From NCBI GenBank assembly GCA_947503335.1, contig CANNCY010000003.1, forward strand, positions 186,001 through 250,000: a stretch of 64,000 nt of DNA, given 5' to 3'. A program made the translations under genes and the position numbers. Below, piece by piece: positions 37,180 to 45,749 of this stretch. The DNA is from an uncultured Pseudomonadales bacterium. GTDB taxonomy: Bacteria > Pseudomonadota > Gammaproteobacteria > Pseudomonadales > CANNCY01. The notes under the pieces are model-generated. The model saw only the letters and a list, made by a program, of their open reading frames with translations. It did no database searches and was not told the DNA's origin. The number at the start of each line of letters is the position of its first letter. The stretch's first letter is position 1.

Positions 37180-39837
37180 ATGCGTAAATCACTACTCGCG
37201 GCAGCTATGGCCGCGGTTTTTTTGGCGGGCTGTGACAGCGCTGTCAATAACGGCGAGTCTACTCAGACTCCTGTCAAAGATGTTGCCGCTAGTGTTGTGG
37301 CTTCGCCGGTAGAGCAGTTAGCTAGTGCTCTAAATTTTCAGTACCAGGTTGTAAATAGCCGCGCAACCGATGTCGACTGTGCTTCATTAGGTGCCGAGTG
37401 GGGTAGCTGCTCGCGCAGCCAAGTAGTGTTAAGTACCGATACTGATTTTGATATCGATGGAAACTGGGTAATGTATGCCCACAGCGTACGTCGTATATTG
37501 CAGCTAGACGCTGAAGGCTGGCGTGTAGAACACGTAACGGGTGATTTACATCGAATCTATCCACCTAAAGATTTCACTGGTTTTAAAGCGAACCAGCAGG
37601 TGCGCTTGCCAATTGTTACCGAGCATAGCCTGTTGTTCGTTACAACGGTTATGCCTAACTGGTATCTAGTGGGCGAGTCGGGCGAGCCATTTGTGATCGC
37701 GGCCACGGCTACGAATACTGTAAAAGATTTTGTTGCTCCATTTTCAGATGGGCAGTGGAATTCGGGCTCAGATGACAAAAATATTCTGATGACCGCTGAT
37801 ACACGTTTCGAGCGGTATCAGTCGATTACACCAATAGCTGCAGAAGAACTGTCTGTCGATATTATCCCCACTCCGCTATCTAGCAATTTTAGTGGCGAGA
37901 TGATTGACGCAAGCGCATTGTCTATCGGTGGTAACGTGGCGGTTGCGCAGCGCTTTGGTTTGACTGACCGTCTGGCTAAGGTGGGCGTTACAGCGGCTGC
38001 TGAAGGTACGGCGTTGATGTTATCTATCGACGAGTCTTTACCGGCAGAAGGATACAAGCTATCTATCGCTAGTGATGGTGTGTCGGCCAGCGCAGGTTCT
38101 GAACAAGGCTTGATTTGGGCGATGCAGTCGCTACTCGCGCTAGTTAATAAGGGCCAGTTGCCAATCGGTGAAATCGAAGACGCCCCACGTTTCGATTATC
38201 GCGGTATGCAGGTCGACCTTGGTCGTCATCATCGCTCTTTAGCGTCAATGAAGCGCTTAGTTGAGCAAATGTCGGCGGTTAAGCTTAATAAGCTTCATCT
38301 TGGCTTAACCAATGACGAAGGCTGGCGTATCGAGATTCCTGGGTTGCCAGAGCTTACGGATGTTGGTGGCGAGCGTTGCCATGATCTAGAAGAGAATAAT
38401 TGTATTCTGCCACAGCTAGGTTCGGGTCCAACCTCTGACAATATGGGTTCTGGATTCTTCACTACTGAGCAATATGTCGAGTTGGTAAAGACCGCGCAAG
38501 CGGTTGGCGTAGAAGTCATTCCTGAAATCAACATGCCTGCTCACGCCCGTGCAGCCGTAGTAGCGATGGAGTCGCGCTATAAGCGTTTAATGGCCGACGG
38601 TGATACTGAAGGCGCTAGCGAGTATCGATTAACTGACCCGAATGATCAAAGCAATGTGATTACAGTACAGTTCTACGATCGATTGAGTTTTATTAATCCG
38701 TGTTTAGATTCTTCGCATCGTTTTGTCGATAAGGTCATGAGCGAAGTAGCCGCGATGCACCAACAAGCTGGGCAGCCGCTTAAGACGTGGCACTATGGTG
38801 GTGACGAGGCTAAAAACATCACGCTGGGTAACGGCTTTGAAGACATCAATGCTGATCCAAAATCAGGCAAGGGCTTGATGGATCTGTCTAAGCAAGACTA
38901 TCCCTTTGGTAAGTCGCCGGCGTGTGCAGGTTTAATTGCTAGCGGTGAAATTGAAGCCGCTAAAGAGCTACCAGCATGGTTTGCGATTAAAGTAGGCGAT
39001 ATGGTGAATGCTAAAGGCATTGATACGCTACAGGCCTGGCAGGATGGTCTTAAATATGCGTCTGGCGCAGATGCCTTCAGCACAAAAAAGGTGGCTGTAA
39101 ACAACTGGGAGACTGCCGCCGGTGGCGCTGCTGAAACAGTAGGCGATTGGGGTGATAATGGTTATGAGGTTGTTCTAAGCTCGCCCGACTTCTTATACTT
39201 TGATTTTCCTTACGAAGTAGACCCTGCCGAGCGCGGCTATTACTGGGCAGCTCGTTTTGTTGATCTGAAGCGTACGTTTGGGTTTATCCCAACCAATATG
39301 GCGCAAAATGCCGAGCTGATTAACGACCGTGAGAACAACGGTTTTGAAGCAACAACACGTTTGACGAAAGCGCCGATTGGTATCTCGGGGCAGCAGTGGG
39401 GTGAGACGGTTCGTACTGATGCGCAGTTCGAATATATGGTTTACCCCCGTATCTACCCCTTAGCAGAGCGTGCATGGCACAAGCCAAGCTGGGAACTAGA
39501 TCAAGTAGATGGTCGAACCTTTGGCCCAGACAGCAATTATGTTGATACCGATGCCATTGAAAAGGCCTTTGTACGTTTCTCGAACGTGGTGGCTAAGCGT
39601 TACCTGCCTAAGCTAGAAGAGGCAGGGGTGAATTATCGTTTGTCAGTTCCTGGCGCGGTAATGACTGATGATGGTTACCAGGTAAACATCGATTTACCAG
39701 GTGTGCTTCTTGAATATCAGCAAGACGGTAACTGGTATGCGGTAGAAGGCGGTAAAGCGCCAGTCACGGCAACGGCTGTTCGAGCGGTGCAGTATGATGG
39801 CAAGCGAGCAGGTCGCCCACTGCCATTGCAAAAGTAG
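37180..39837 (+). CDS. GH20 beta-N-acetylhexosaminidase, lipoprotein
   Basis: An 885-residue exported enzyme that removes N-acetylglucosamine (or GalNAc) from chitin oligosaccharides and related glycans. ATG 37180 is preceded by CAGGGA and opens a lipoprotein signal (MRKSLLAAAMAAVFLAGC, Cys18). Asp at +2 would keep it in the inner membrane by the E. coli rule. Domains: N-terminal CHB_HEX carbohydrate-binding, GH20b, GH20 barrel with WHYGGDEAKN (Asp542-Glu543, the catalytic pair), and a C-terminal CHB_HEX_C. This is the chitobiase layout. It points to chitin use. Confidence 0.93.
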   Translation: MRKSLLAAAMAAVFLAGCDSAVNNGESTQTPVKDVAASVVASPVEQLASALNFQYQVVNSRATDVDCASLGAEWGSCSRSQVVLSTDTDFDIDGNWVMYAHSVRRILQLDAEGWRVEHVTGDLHRIYPPKDFTGFKANQQVRLPIVTEHSLLFVTTVMPNWYLVGESGEPFVIAATATNTVKDFVAPFSDGQWNSGSDDKNILMTADTRFERYQSITPIAAEELSVDIIPTPLSSNFSGEMIDASALSIGGNVAVAQRFGLTDRLAKVGVTAAAEGTALMLSIDESLPAEGYKLSIASDGVSASAGSEQGLIWAMQSLLALVNKGQLPIGEIEDAPRFDYRGMQVDLGRHHRSLASMKRLVEQMSAVKLNKLHLGLTNDEGWRIEIPGLPELTDVGGERCHDLEENNCILPQLGSGPTSDNMGSGFFTTEQYVELVKTAQAVGVEVIPEINMPAHARAAVVAMESRYKRLMADGDTEGASEYRLTDPNDQSNVITVQFYDRLSFINPCLDSSHRFVDKVMSEVAAMHQQAGQPLKTWHYGGDEAKNITLGNGFEDINADPKSGKGLMDLSKQDYPFGKSPACAGLIASGEIEAAKELPAWFAIKVGDMVNAKGIDTLQAWQDGLKYASGADAFSTKKVAVNNWETAAGGAAETVGDWGDNGYEVVLSSPDFLYFDFPYEVDPAERGYYWAARFVDLKRTFGFIPTNMAQNAELINDRENNGFEATTRLTKAPIGISGQQWGETVRTDAQFEYMVYPRIYPLAERAWHKPSWELDQVDGRTFGPDSNYVDTDAIEKAFVRFSNVVAKRYLPKLEEAGVNYRLSVPGAVMTDDGYQVNIDLPGVLLEYQQDGNWYAVEGGKAPVTATAVRAVQYDGKRAGRPLPLQK

Positions 39838-39850
39838 TGAGTGAAGCCTG

Positions 39851-41041
39851 TTAGGCTTCTACCTCAACTAGTGTAGGAATGCGCGCTTCGGCGCGCATTT
39901 TTGCGTATAGAGCAAAGTAAATCAGCGTCGCAACTAATGCGAAACTAGCGCTGATGATAAACATCCAGCTATAACCGTATCCTGCGCCGATAATTGAGGC
40001 AGCGATGTTCGGGCCAATGATTTGCCCGAGGCCTTGCGCTCCGGGGATAAGTGACGAATAAGCACCAGTGCGATCAACCTGAGCAATCATAGACATCTGG
40101 TATACGTCGATAAAGATCCATAAGAAATTGAATCCCCATACGCTCAGCAGCAACGCCATCGGGCTCATATTGAAGGCGACGCCAGCTACTGCGATACTCA
40201 TTAAAATCAGCGCGCCAAATAATGGCCTGAATAAACCAAAACGATCACTGATAAGTGTTGCCACCAAGCAGCCTACGATACTAAGTAATGTACCCCAAAC
40301 GAGTACCCAATTGATGGTGTCTTCGGCGACGTTGGCGTTGAGCGCAGCCAGTTCAATGTATGTCCAGTAAGCGCCGATATTGAGATAGGTAAAAATCATA
40401 GCCACTAGACACACGATGGGAGTGATCTTGCTATCCAATAATCGATAAATACGACCTTCAGGATGACGGGTAGCTTCGATGTGTTCGATTTGTGGTTGTT
40501 CGCCGCGTCTTGGTATAAAACCAAAAAAGGGTAACGCTAAAACAAAGCCAGCCATGAATACCATATAGATTTGATTCATCGTTAGCAGTGGTAGCATCCA
40601 CAGTTCACCGGCTTGGGTAAAGGCAAAAGCGAACAGCAGCATATTGTATGAACGAGCAGGTTTAGAGGTGGCGCCAAGGTTGGCGACGGCAACGCCAGTG
40701 AAAAGGCCCGAGCCAATGCCAGCAATTAGGCGAAGCCACAACACCGATTCGTAACTGCCATTATCGATACATAGGTAATTGGCGATTACCGCGATAACGA
40801 CACCTGCAAAGGCAAGCGCGCGCCGGCCAATGCGTTTAATGAGCGCGGCGCAAAGTAGGGCGCCAAGAGATAGGCCACCTAAATCATTACCGGCAACTCG
40901 CCCTACCTGTTCTTCGGTGAACCCTAGTTGGCTAACCCAGGCAGAGCTGATGACTGGGATACCCACTAATACGCTGTACCCCACCAGCGCCATAAACAAA
41001 GAAAGCGCAATGGTGCGCCAATGATCGAACGGGTTAGACAT
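39851..41041 (-). CDS. MFS transporter
   Basis: A 396-residue carrier with about 12 hydrophobic segments. The early loop GRVAGNDLGGLSLGALLCAALIKRIGRRALAF corresponds to the MFS motif A region (loop 2-3), and a second copy lies in LISDRFGLFRP. Residues between helices 6 and 7 are charged (RRGEQPQIEHIEATRHPEG). The substrate is not identifiable. It converges on the GH20 gene with 13 bp between stops and diverges from gnnA, so it is not clearly part of either unit. Confidence 0.85.
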   Translation of the reverse strand: MSNPFDHWRTIALSLFMALVGYSVLVGIPVISSAWVSQLGFTEEQVGRVAGNDLGGLSLGALLCAALIKRIGRRALAFAGVVIAVIANYLCIDNGSYESVLWLRLIAGIGSGLFTGVAVANLGATSKPARSYNMLLFAFAFTQAGELWMLPLLTMNQIYMVFMAGFVLALPFFGFIPRRGEQPQIEHIEATRHPEGRIYRLLDSKITPIVCLVAMIFTYLNIGAYWTYIELAALNANVAEDTINWVLVWGTLLSIVGCLVATLISDRFGLFRPLFGALILMSIAVAGVAFNMSPMALLLSVWGFNFLWIFIDVYQMSMIAQVDRTGAYSSLIPGAQGLGQIIGPNIAASIIGAGYGYSWMFIISASFALVATLIYFALYAKMRAEARIPTLVEVEA

Positions 41042-41204
41042 GGTGTCTCCGTTTGTTTGTTATTATTGCCGCTCAGTATTGCGAAAGATTAGTGAAATGG
41101 CAATCACCTTGTTGCTAGCGCTTAAAAATGTTGGTTTTTGCTTTTCGGTATGCCTGCAGCCTGTCACTCGCTATAATCCAGAAAGATAGAAACGGATCTA
41201 GTTT

Positions 41205-42152
41205 ATGACAGAGTCAAAAACGCTTAATACGGCCGTCATCGGTGTCGGATATCTTGGGCGCTTTCATGCACAAAAATATGCGGCACTAGAAGGGTCAAAC
41301 CTAGTGGCAGTGGTCGATGCTAACGCTGAACAAGGCGAGGCTGTTGCTAAAGAATTAGGCTGTGAATACGTTGGCGATTATCACCAGCTAATCGGTAAAG
41401 TAGATGCAGTAAGTATCGCTGCGCCCACTACGCTGCATCATCAGATCGCCGCTGACCTGTTAGATGCGGGTATTCACGTGTTGGTCGAAAAGCCGATGAC
41501 AGTAACCTTAGAGCAAGCAGACGATCTAATTGCTCGCGCTAAGCACAACAGCTGTGTGCTGCAGGTGGGTCATCTACTGCGTTTTCATGCAGCTATTTTA
41601 GATTTGGGCGAGGTGTTAACTACACCAACTTTCATAGAAGCGCATCGATTGGCGCCATATAAACCCCGTGCAACCGATGTGAACGTCGTGCTTGATCTAA
41701 TGATTCATGACATCGATATCATTTTAAGTCTGGTTGATTCAGATGTCGTAGACATTCAAGCGAGCGGTACCAATGTGTTGTCAGACACAATGGATATTTG
41801 CAATGTGCGTCTAACCTTTGCCAATGGCTGTGTAGCGAATGTTACGGCTAGCCGTATTAGTATGAAAACCGAACGAAAATTACGCATCTTTCAAGAAGCA
41901 GGTTATGTGTCGGTTGATTTTCAAGAACATAGCCGAGCGCATTTTTATATCGGTGATGGCGAAATGTTTCCTGGTGTGCCAAATATTGAAAGTCAGCAAA
42001 GTCAGTATCCGCAAGGCGACGAGCTTAACGCAGAAATTGCTTCGTTTTTGCAATGTATTCGCTCAGGCGAGAGGCCACTAGTGACCGGTGAAGCGGGTCG
42101 TAGAGCGTTAGACGTTGCAACAAAGATTACAGAGTTAGTAGGTAGTAAGTAA
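41205..42152 (+). CDS. gnnA: UDP-GlcNAc 3-oxidoreductase, Gfo/Idh/MocA family (GnnA)
   Basis: GnnA oxidises the 3-hydroxyl of UDP-GlcNAc with NAD, so that GnnB can add an amino group. The 315-residue protein has the Rossmann motif IGVGYLGRFHAQKY, the catalytic-lysine motif VEKPMT (Lys96) and the substrate-domain DLMIHDIDI. Assignment to GnnA, and not to another Gfo/Idh enzyme, comes from the neighbours: an aminotransferase 2 bp downstream, then lpxB and lpxA. In Acidithiobacillus ferrooxidans gnnA and gnnB lie between lpxA and lpxB. The family alone would not prove the function. Confidence 0.72.
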   Translation: MTESKTLNTAVIGVGYLGRFHAQKYAALEGSNLVAVVDANAEQGEAVAKELGCEYVGDYHQLIGKVDAVSIAAPTTLHHQIAADLLDAGIHVLVEKPMTVTLEQADDLIARAKHNSCVLQVGHLLRFHAAILDLGEVLTTPTFIEAHRLAPYKPRATDVNVVLDLMIHDIDIILSLVDSDVVDIQASGTNVLSDTMDICNVRLTFANGCVANVTASRISMKTERKLRIFQEAGYVSVDFQEHSRAHFYIGDGEMFPGVPNIESQQSQYPQGDELNAEIASFLQCIRSGERPLVTGEAGRRALDVATKITELVGSK

Positions 42153-42154
42153 CG

Positions 42155-43255
42155 ATGAAAATTCCAATGGTTGACCTGCGTGGTCAGTATCAAGCAATCA
42201 AAGATGAAGTAGAAGCAGGTATTGCTAAAACGATTGAAAACACGTCGTTCATCATGGGCCCTAACGTAAAAGCCTTCGAGGCTGAAGCGGCAGAGTATTT
42301 GGGTGTAAAGCATGCTATAGGTTGTGCAAATGGCACCGACGCGTTACATCTTGCGCTACTAGCGTTAGGTATCAAAGAAGGTGACGAGGTTATTACAACG
42401 CCGTTTACCTTTATCGCAACGGCAGAAGCCATTCGTTACGTTAATGCAACGCCGGTTTTTGTTGATATCGACCCTGATACTTTGAATATTGATTTAAACG
42501 AAGTCGAAAAAGCAATTACCGCGCGCACTAAAGTAGTAATGCCGGTTCACCTGTTTGGTCAGCCGGTAAACATGCCTGCACTTAAAACACTTTGCGACGC
42601 ACATAACGTTGCGATTGTTGAAGACTGTGCCCAAAGCTTTGGCGCAACGATTGATGGTAAGCACACGGGTACATTTGGTGACGTAGGTTGTACTAGTTTT
42701 TTCCCAAGTAAAAACCTAGGTTGTTTTGGTGACGGCGGCATGTTGTACACCGATCGTGATGACTTGGCCGAGCTAATTCGCATGTATCATAATCACGGCA
42801 GTAAGGTGCGCTACTATCACGACGTGATTGGTTACAACAGTCGGTTAGATGATATGCAGGCAGTAATCTTGCGCGCTAAATTAAAGCATCTTGATAGCTA
42901 TAACCAGGGCCGGCGTCGTGTTGCCAAGGCTTACGCTGATGGTTTTGCTGGTTCTGATGTGAAGGTTCCGTTTGAAGATGGTGTGGGTGTGCATGTATAC
43001 CACCAGTACACCACTATAATGCCACAGCGCGAAAAAGTGCAGGCTGCTTTAGGTGATGCAGGTATTGCGTCGGCTATCTATTATCCGATTCCACTACATC
43101 AGCAAAAAGTGTTTGAAGAGTTTTGTAAAGGGCAGTCGTTTCCTGTAAGCGAACATGTCGCAGAAAATTGCTTGTCATTGCCCGTGTTCCCAGAGATGAC
43201 AGACGATCAGGTTAAGCAAGTAGTCGCTGGCGTGCTTGGGGCACTCAATGGCTGA
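42155..43255 (+). CDS. gnnB: UDP-3-keto-GlcNAc aminotransferase, DegT/DnrJ/EryC1 family (GnnB)
   Basis: GnnB transfers an amino group from glutamate to the 3-keto sugar, giving UDP-GlcNAc3N, which LpxA then acylates with an amide bond. The 366-residue PLP enzyme starts MVDLRGQYQAIKDEVEAGIAKTIE, has GCANGTDALHLALLAL, VEDCAQSFGA and SFFPSKNLGCFGDGGM with the PLP Lys186, then YNSRLDDMQAVILRAKL. It is directly after gnnA and overlaps lpxB by 8 bp. Other sugar aminotransferases share the fold, so the lipid A context carries the call. Confidence 0.74.
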   Translation: MKIPMVDLRGQYQAIKDEVEAGIAKTIENTSFIMGPNVKAFEAEAAEYLGVKHAIGCANGTDALHLALLALGIKEGDEVITTPFTFIATAEAIRYVNATPVFVDIDPDTLNIDLNEVEKAITARTKVVMPVHLFGQPVNMPALKTLCDAHNVAIVEDCAQSFGATIDGKHTGTFGDVGCTSFFPSKNLGCFGDGGMLYTDRDDLAELIRMYHNHGSKVRYYHDVIGYNSRLDDMQAVILRAKLKHLDSYNQGRRRVAKAYADGFAGSDVKVPFEDGVGVHVYHQYTTIMPQREKVQAALGDAGIASAIYYPIPLHQQKVFEEFCKGQSFPVSEHVAENCLSLPVFPEMTDDQVKQVVAGVLGALNG

Positions 43256-44372
43256 TGTGATGATTAGCGCCGGCGAAGCGTCGGGCGACCTTCATGGTGC
43301 TAATCTTGCTCGAGCATTACGCGCGCAAAAAGCAGATGTCGAAATAGTCGGCATGGGGTCGTCGCAGATGGCCAGTGCCGGCGTTGAGCTTCTGTTTGAT
43401 TCTAAAGATATCGGCGTTGTCGGTTTAGTTGAAGTACTTAAACAGTACTCAAAAATCAAAAGCGTTTTAAAAAATCTACAGCGTTATATCGACGAGACAC
43501 CACCAAAGGTCTTGGTGTTAATTGATTATGTTGAGTTCAACTTAAAACTCGCCAAGTACGCCAAAGATCGTGGCGTTAAAGTACTGTTTTACGTTAGCCC
43601 TCAGGTGTGGGCATGGCGAGAAGGGCGAGTGCCCAAAATCGGTGCTGCGATTGATCATATGGCGGTGATCTTTCCCTTCGAAGTAGATATTTATCAGCAA
43701 CATAACATTCCAGTGACTTATGTTGGGCACCCGTTGGCTGATGAAGTGCACCCATCAATGACAGCCGATCAGGTGCGTGCAACCTATCATTTAGATAGTT
43801 CGAAAAAGTTACTCGCGTTGTTGCCCGGTAGCCGCGTGGGCGAAATAGAGCGTAATCTGCCTACGATGGTCGCTGCGGCAAAGTTGGTTAAGTCTCATCA
43901 TTCAGATGTGCAGTTTGTAATACCGGTGGCGCCAACATTAGAGCGCTCTTTACTCGAAGAAAAGCTAGACGGGTTAGATGTTACCTTGGTCGATCAACAC
44001 GTCTATGATGTACTGAGCGTTGCCGATAGTTCTATTGTGGCTAGTGGTACGGCTACTTTGCAAACGGCGCTGCTACAAGTGCCTATGAGTATCATGTACC
44101 GTGTTGCGCCTTTGACCTATTGGGTTTTAAGCAAGTTAGTTAAAGTTGATCATATAGGCTTAGCTAATATCGTTGCCGGGCACGAGGTAGTACCAGAATT
44201 TATTCAGCACAATGCAACACCTGAAAAACTCGCCGAAGAATCTATTAAGCAATTGTTCGATGATCAGTACAACGCTGACATGCGAGCACAGCTTGGCGAA
44301 GTTAAAGAAAAAATCGGTGCAGGCGGTTGTTCTGAACGCGTTGCCAAGCTCGCCCTTGATTTGGCGAGCTAA
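43248..44372 (+). CDS. lpxB: Lipid-A-disaccharide synthase
   Basis: LpxB joins lipid X and UDP-2,3-diacyl-glucosamine to form the lipid A disaccharide. I start at ATG 43248 (MADVMISAGEASGDLHGANL, 374 residues), which has TTGGGG upstream and overlaps gnnB by 8 bp; the frame from 43236 adds four residues. Motifs: GEASGDLHG, FYVSPQVWAWREGRVPKI, YVGHPLADEV, LLPGSRVGEIERNLP and ASGTATLQTALLQVPM. It is not in the usual lpxA-lpxB-rnhB order; lpxA faces it. Confidence 0.95.
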   Translation: MADVMISAGEASGDLHGANLARALRAQKADVEIVGMGSSQMASAGVELLFDSKDIGVVGLVEVLKQYSKIKSVLKNLQRYIDETPPKVLVLIDYVEFNLKLAKYAKDRGVKVLFYVSPQVWAWREGRVPKIGAAIDHMAVIFPFEVDIYQQHNIPVTYVGHPLADEVHPSMTADQVRATYHLDSSKKLLALLPGSRVGEIERNLPTMVAAAKLVKSHHSDVQFVIPVAPTLERSLLEEKLDGLDVTLVDQHVYDVLSVADSSIVASGTATLQTALLQVPMSIMYRVAPLTYWVLSKLVKVDHIGLANIVAGHEVVPEFIQHNATPEKLAEESIKQLFDDQYNADMRAQLGEVKEKIGAGGCSERVAKLALDLAS

Positions 44373-44375
44373 CGC

Positions 44376-45155
44376 CTACTTCTTTGTTCTGATAATACCG
44401 CGGGGGCTTTCGTTGACGAAGTTAACGAAATTGGCCACTTCTTGATATTGCTCTACTAGGGTCGCGCACTGTTGGGTGGCTTCTTCTTTCGATTGGCGTC
44501 TCTGTGCAAAGGCCTTAAATGCTTGGGTCAGACCTTTGATTGCGTCTTTGTTAAACCCAGCTCGTTGTAAACCGATTTTGTTGATTCCGATGGCGCGCGC
44601 ATAGTTGCCGGCCACCAGTGTATAGGGCGTGACATCTTTATTGACTGCTGCACCCATGCCAGTAAAGGCTCTCTCACCAATGCGACAGAACTGATGCACT
44701 AGCGTAAAGCCGCCCAAGCGTGCGTGATTACCTACTTCAACGTGGCCTGCTAATGCGGCGTTATTGGTCATGTTGACATAGTCACCAACGATACAGTCGT
44801 GCCCAATATGAACGTAGGCCATAAACATACCGTGGTTGCCAATCTTGGTAAGCCCGCCACCTTTTACCGTACCTCTACTGATACTGATGTACTCGCGAAA
44901 CAGGTTGTGATCACCTATGTGTAGCTCGGTTGCTTCACCTTGGTAGCCTTCGTCTTGAGGTGCTTCGCCCAGCGAGCAAAATGAATAAATCGTGTTGTGA
45001 TTGCCAATGGTCGTTGGGCCTGCGACGTTCACATGGGCTTTGAGCTCGGTGTATTCGCCGATGGTCACGTCTGCACCAATCACACAATAGGGGCCGATAA
45101 CTGCCGTATCGGCGATGCTTGCTTTGGGGTCGATAATGGCGGTTGGGTGAATCAT
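44376..45155 (-). CDS. lpxA: UDP-N-acetylglucosamine (or UDP-GlcNAc3N) acyltransferase LpxA
   Basis: LpxA puts the first 3-hydroxyacyl chain on the sugar nucleotide. The 259-residue protein has a left-handed beta-helix of hexapeptide repeats, the catalytic His in YVHIGHDCIVG, and HQFCRIGERAFTGMGAAVNKDV. The Met in TGMG aligns with E. coli Gly173, the chain-length ruler; Met at this place in Pseudomonas LpxA selects C10 chains. Where E. coli has TIHRGT this one has SISRGT. With gnnAB beside it, its true substrate may be the 3-amino sugar. A second lpxA elsewhere cannot be excluded. Confidence 0.9.
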   Translation of the reverse strand: MIHPTAIIDPKASIADTAVIGPYCVIGADVTIGEYTELKAHVNVAGPTTIGNHNTIYSFCSLGEAPQDEGYQGEATELHIGDHNLFREYISISRGTVKGGGLTKIGNHGMFMAYVHIGHDCIVGDYVNMTNNAALAGHVEVGNHARLGGFTLVHQFCRIGERAFTGMGAAVNKDVTPYTLVAGNYARAIGINKIGLQRAGFNKDAIKGLTQAFKAFAQRRQSKEEATQQCATLVEQYQEVANFVNFVNESPRGIIRTKK

Positions 45156-45244
45156 GTAGGCGTCTCAAATCATATTGCGCATAGTTTAGTGATATTTCTA
45201 TCAAATCTCTATTTTTAGGCGTTCTAGGTACATTTAACCTTGGG

Positions 45245-45274
45245 TTGAAGCGATTAAATGATATGGTGTAACAT
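45245..45274 (+). promoter_or_regulatory. zur promoter with candidate Zur operator
   Basis: TTGAAG (45245-45250) and TAACAT (45269-45274) are spaced 18 bp as a sigma70-type promoter. ATGATA-5-TAACAT (45258-45274) is an inverted repeat, imperfect by one base, similar to the core of gammaproteobacterial Zur boxes, and it covers the -10. Zinc-bound Zur there would shut off its own operon. Confidence 0.55.
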
Positions 45275-45300
45275 CGCGAGTGATAAAAGAGGGGTGAACC

Positions 45301-45741
45301 ATGGATAGATATCTAGAGCAAGCCAAAATTGATGCCGAAGCGCGAGGGATTAAGCTTACGGCAAAGCGTGCAGCAGTATTGAAAGCGCTCATCGGTATGC
45401 AAAAACCAGTGTCTGCATACGACGTAGTCGATCAATATCGAGAAGAAACGGGCGAAAAGATCGCACCTATGTCTGCGTACCGAATGTTAGACCTAATGGT
45501 TGAAGCGGGCGTTGCCCATAAGCTGAAAAGCATTAACAAATACGTAGGTTGTGCTCACCTTTGCTGTGACCATGATCATGGCACGTCACAGTTTTTGATT
45601 TGCACTGATTGTGAAGCCGTTGACGAAACAACCTTGCCGGCCGAATTGTTAGTGCAATTACAAGCCTCAGTAGACCCTCTTAACTTTTCATTACACACAA
45701 ATCAACTAGAACTGCACGGCCGCTGCGGCCAGTGCCAATAG
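45301..45741 (+). CDS. zur: Zinc uptake regulator, Fur family
   Basis: A 146-residue Fur-family repressor. The winged helix spans KLTAKRAAVLKALIGMQKPVSAYDVVDQYR...PMSAYRMLDLMVEAGV. Metal sites include CAHLCCDHDHGTSQFLICTDC and the C-terminal CGQC; the paired CxxC motifs hold a structural zinc. Zur, not Fur, is favoured because the next gene, 8 bp on, is a His/Asp-rich receptor and a Zur-like operator covers the promoter. It diverges from lpxA across 145 bp. Confidence 0.83.
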   Translation: MDRYLEQAKIDAEARGIKLTAKRAAVLKALIGMQKPVSAYDVVDQYREETGEKIAPMSAYRMLDLMVEAGVAHKLKSINKYVGCAHLCCDHDHGTSQFLICTDCEAVDETTLPAELLVQLQASVDPLNFSLHTNQLELHGRCGQCQ

Positions 45742-45749
45742 GAAGAGAC

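Noticed and set aside
39843-39859. GAAGCC/GGCTTC hairpin between GH20 and MFS genes
   Set aside because: Six pairs without a T-run on either strand; too weak to call a terminator.
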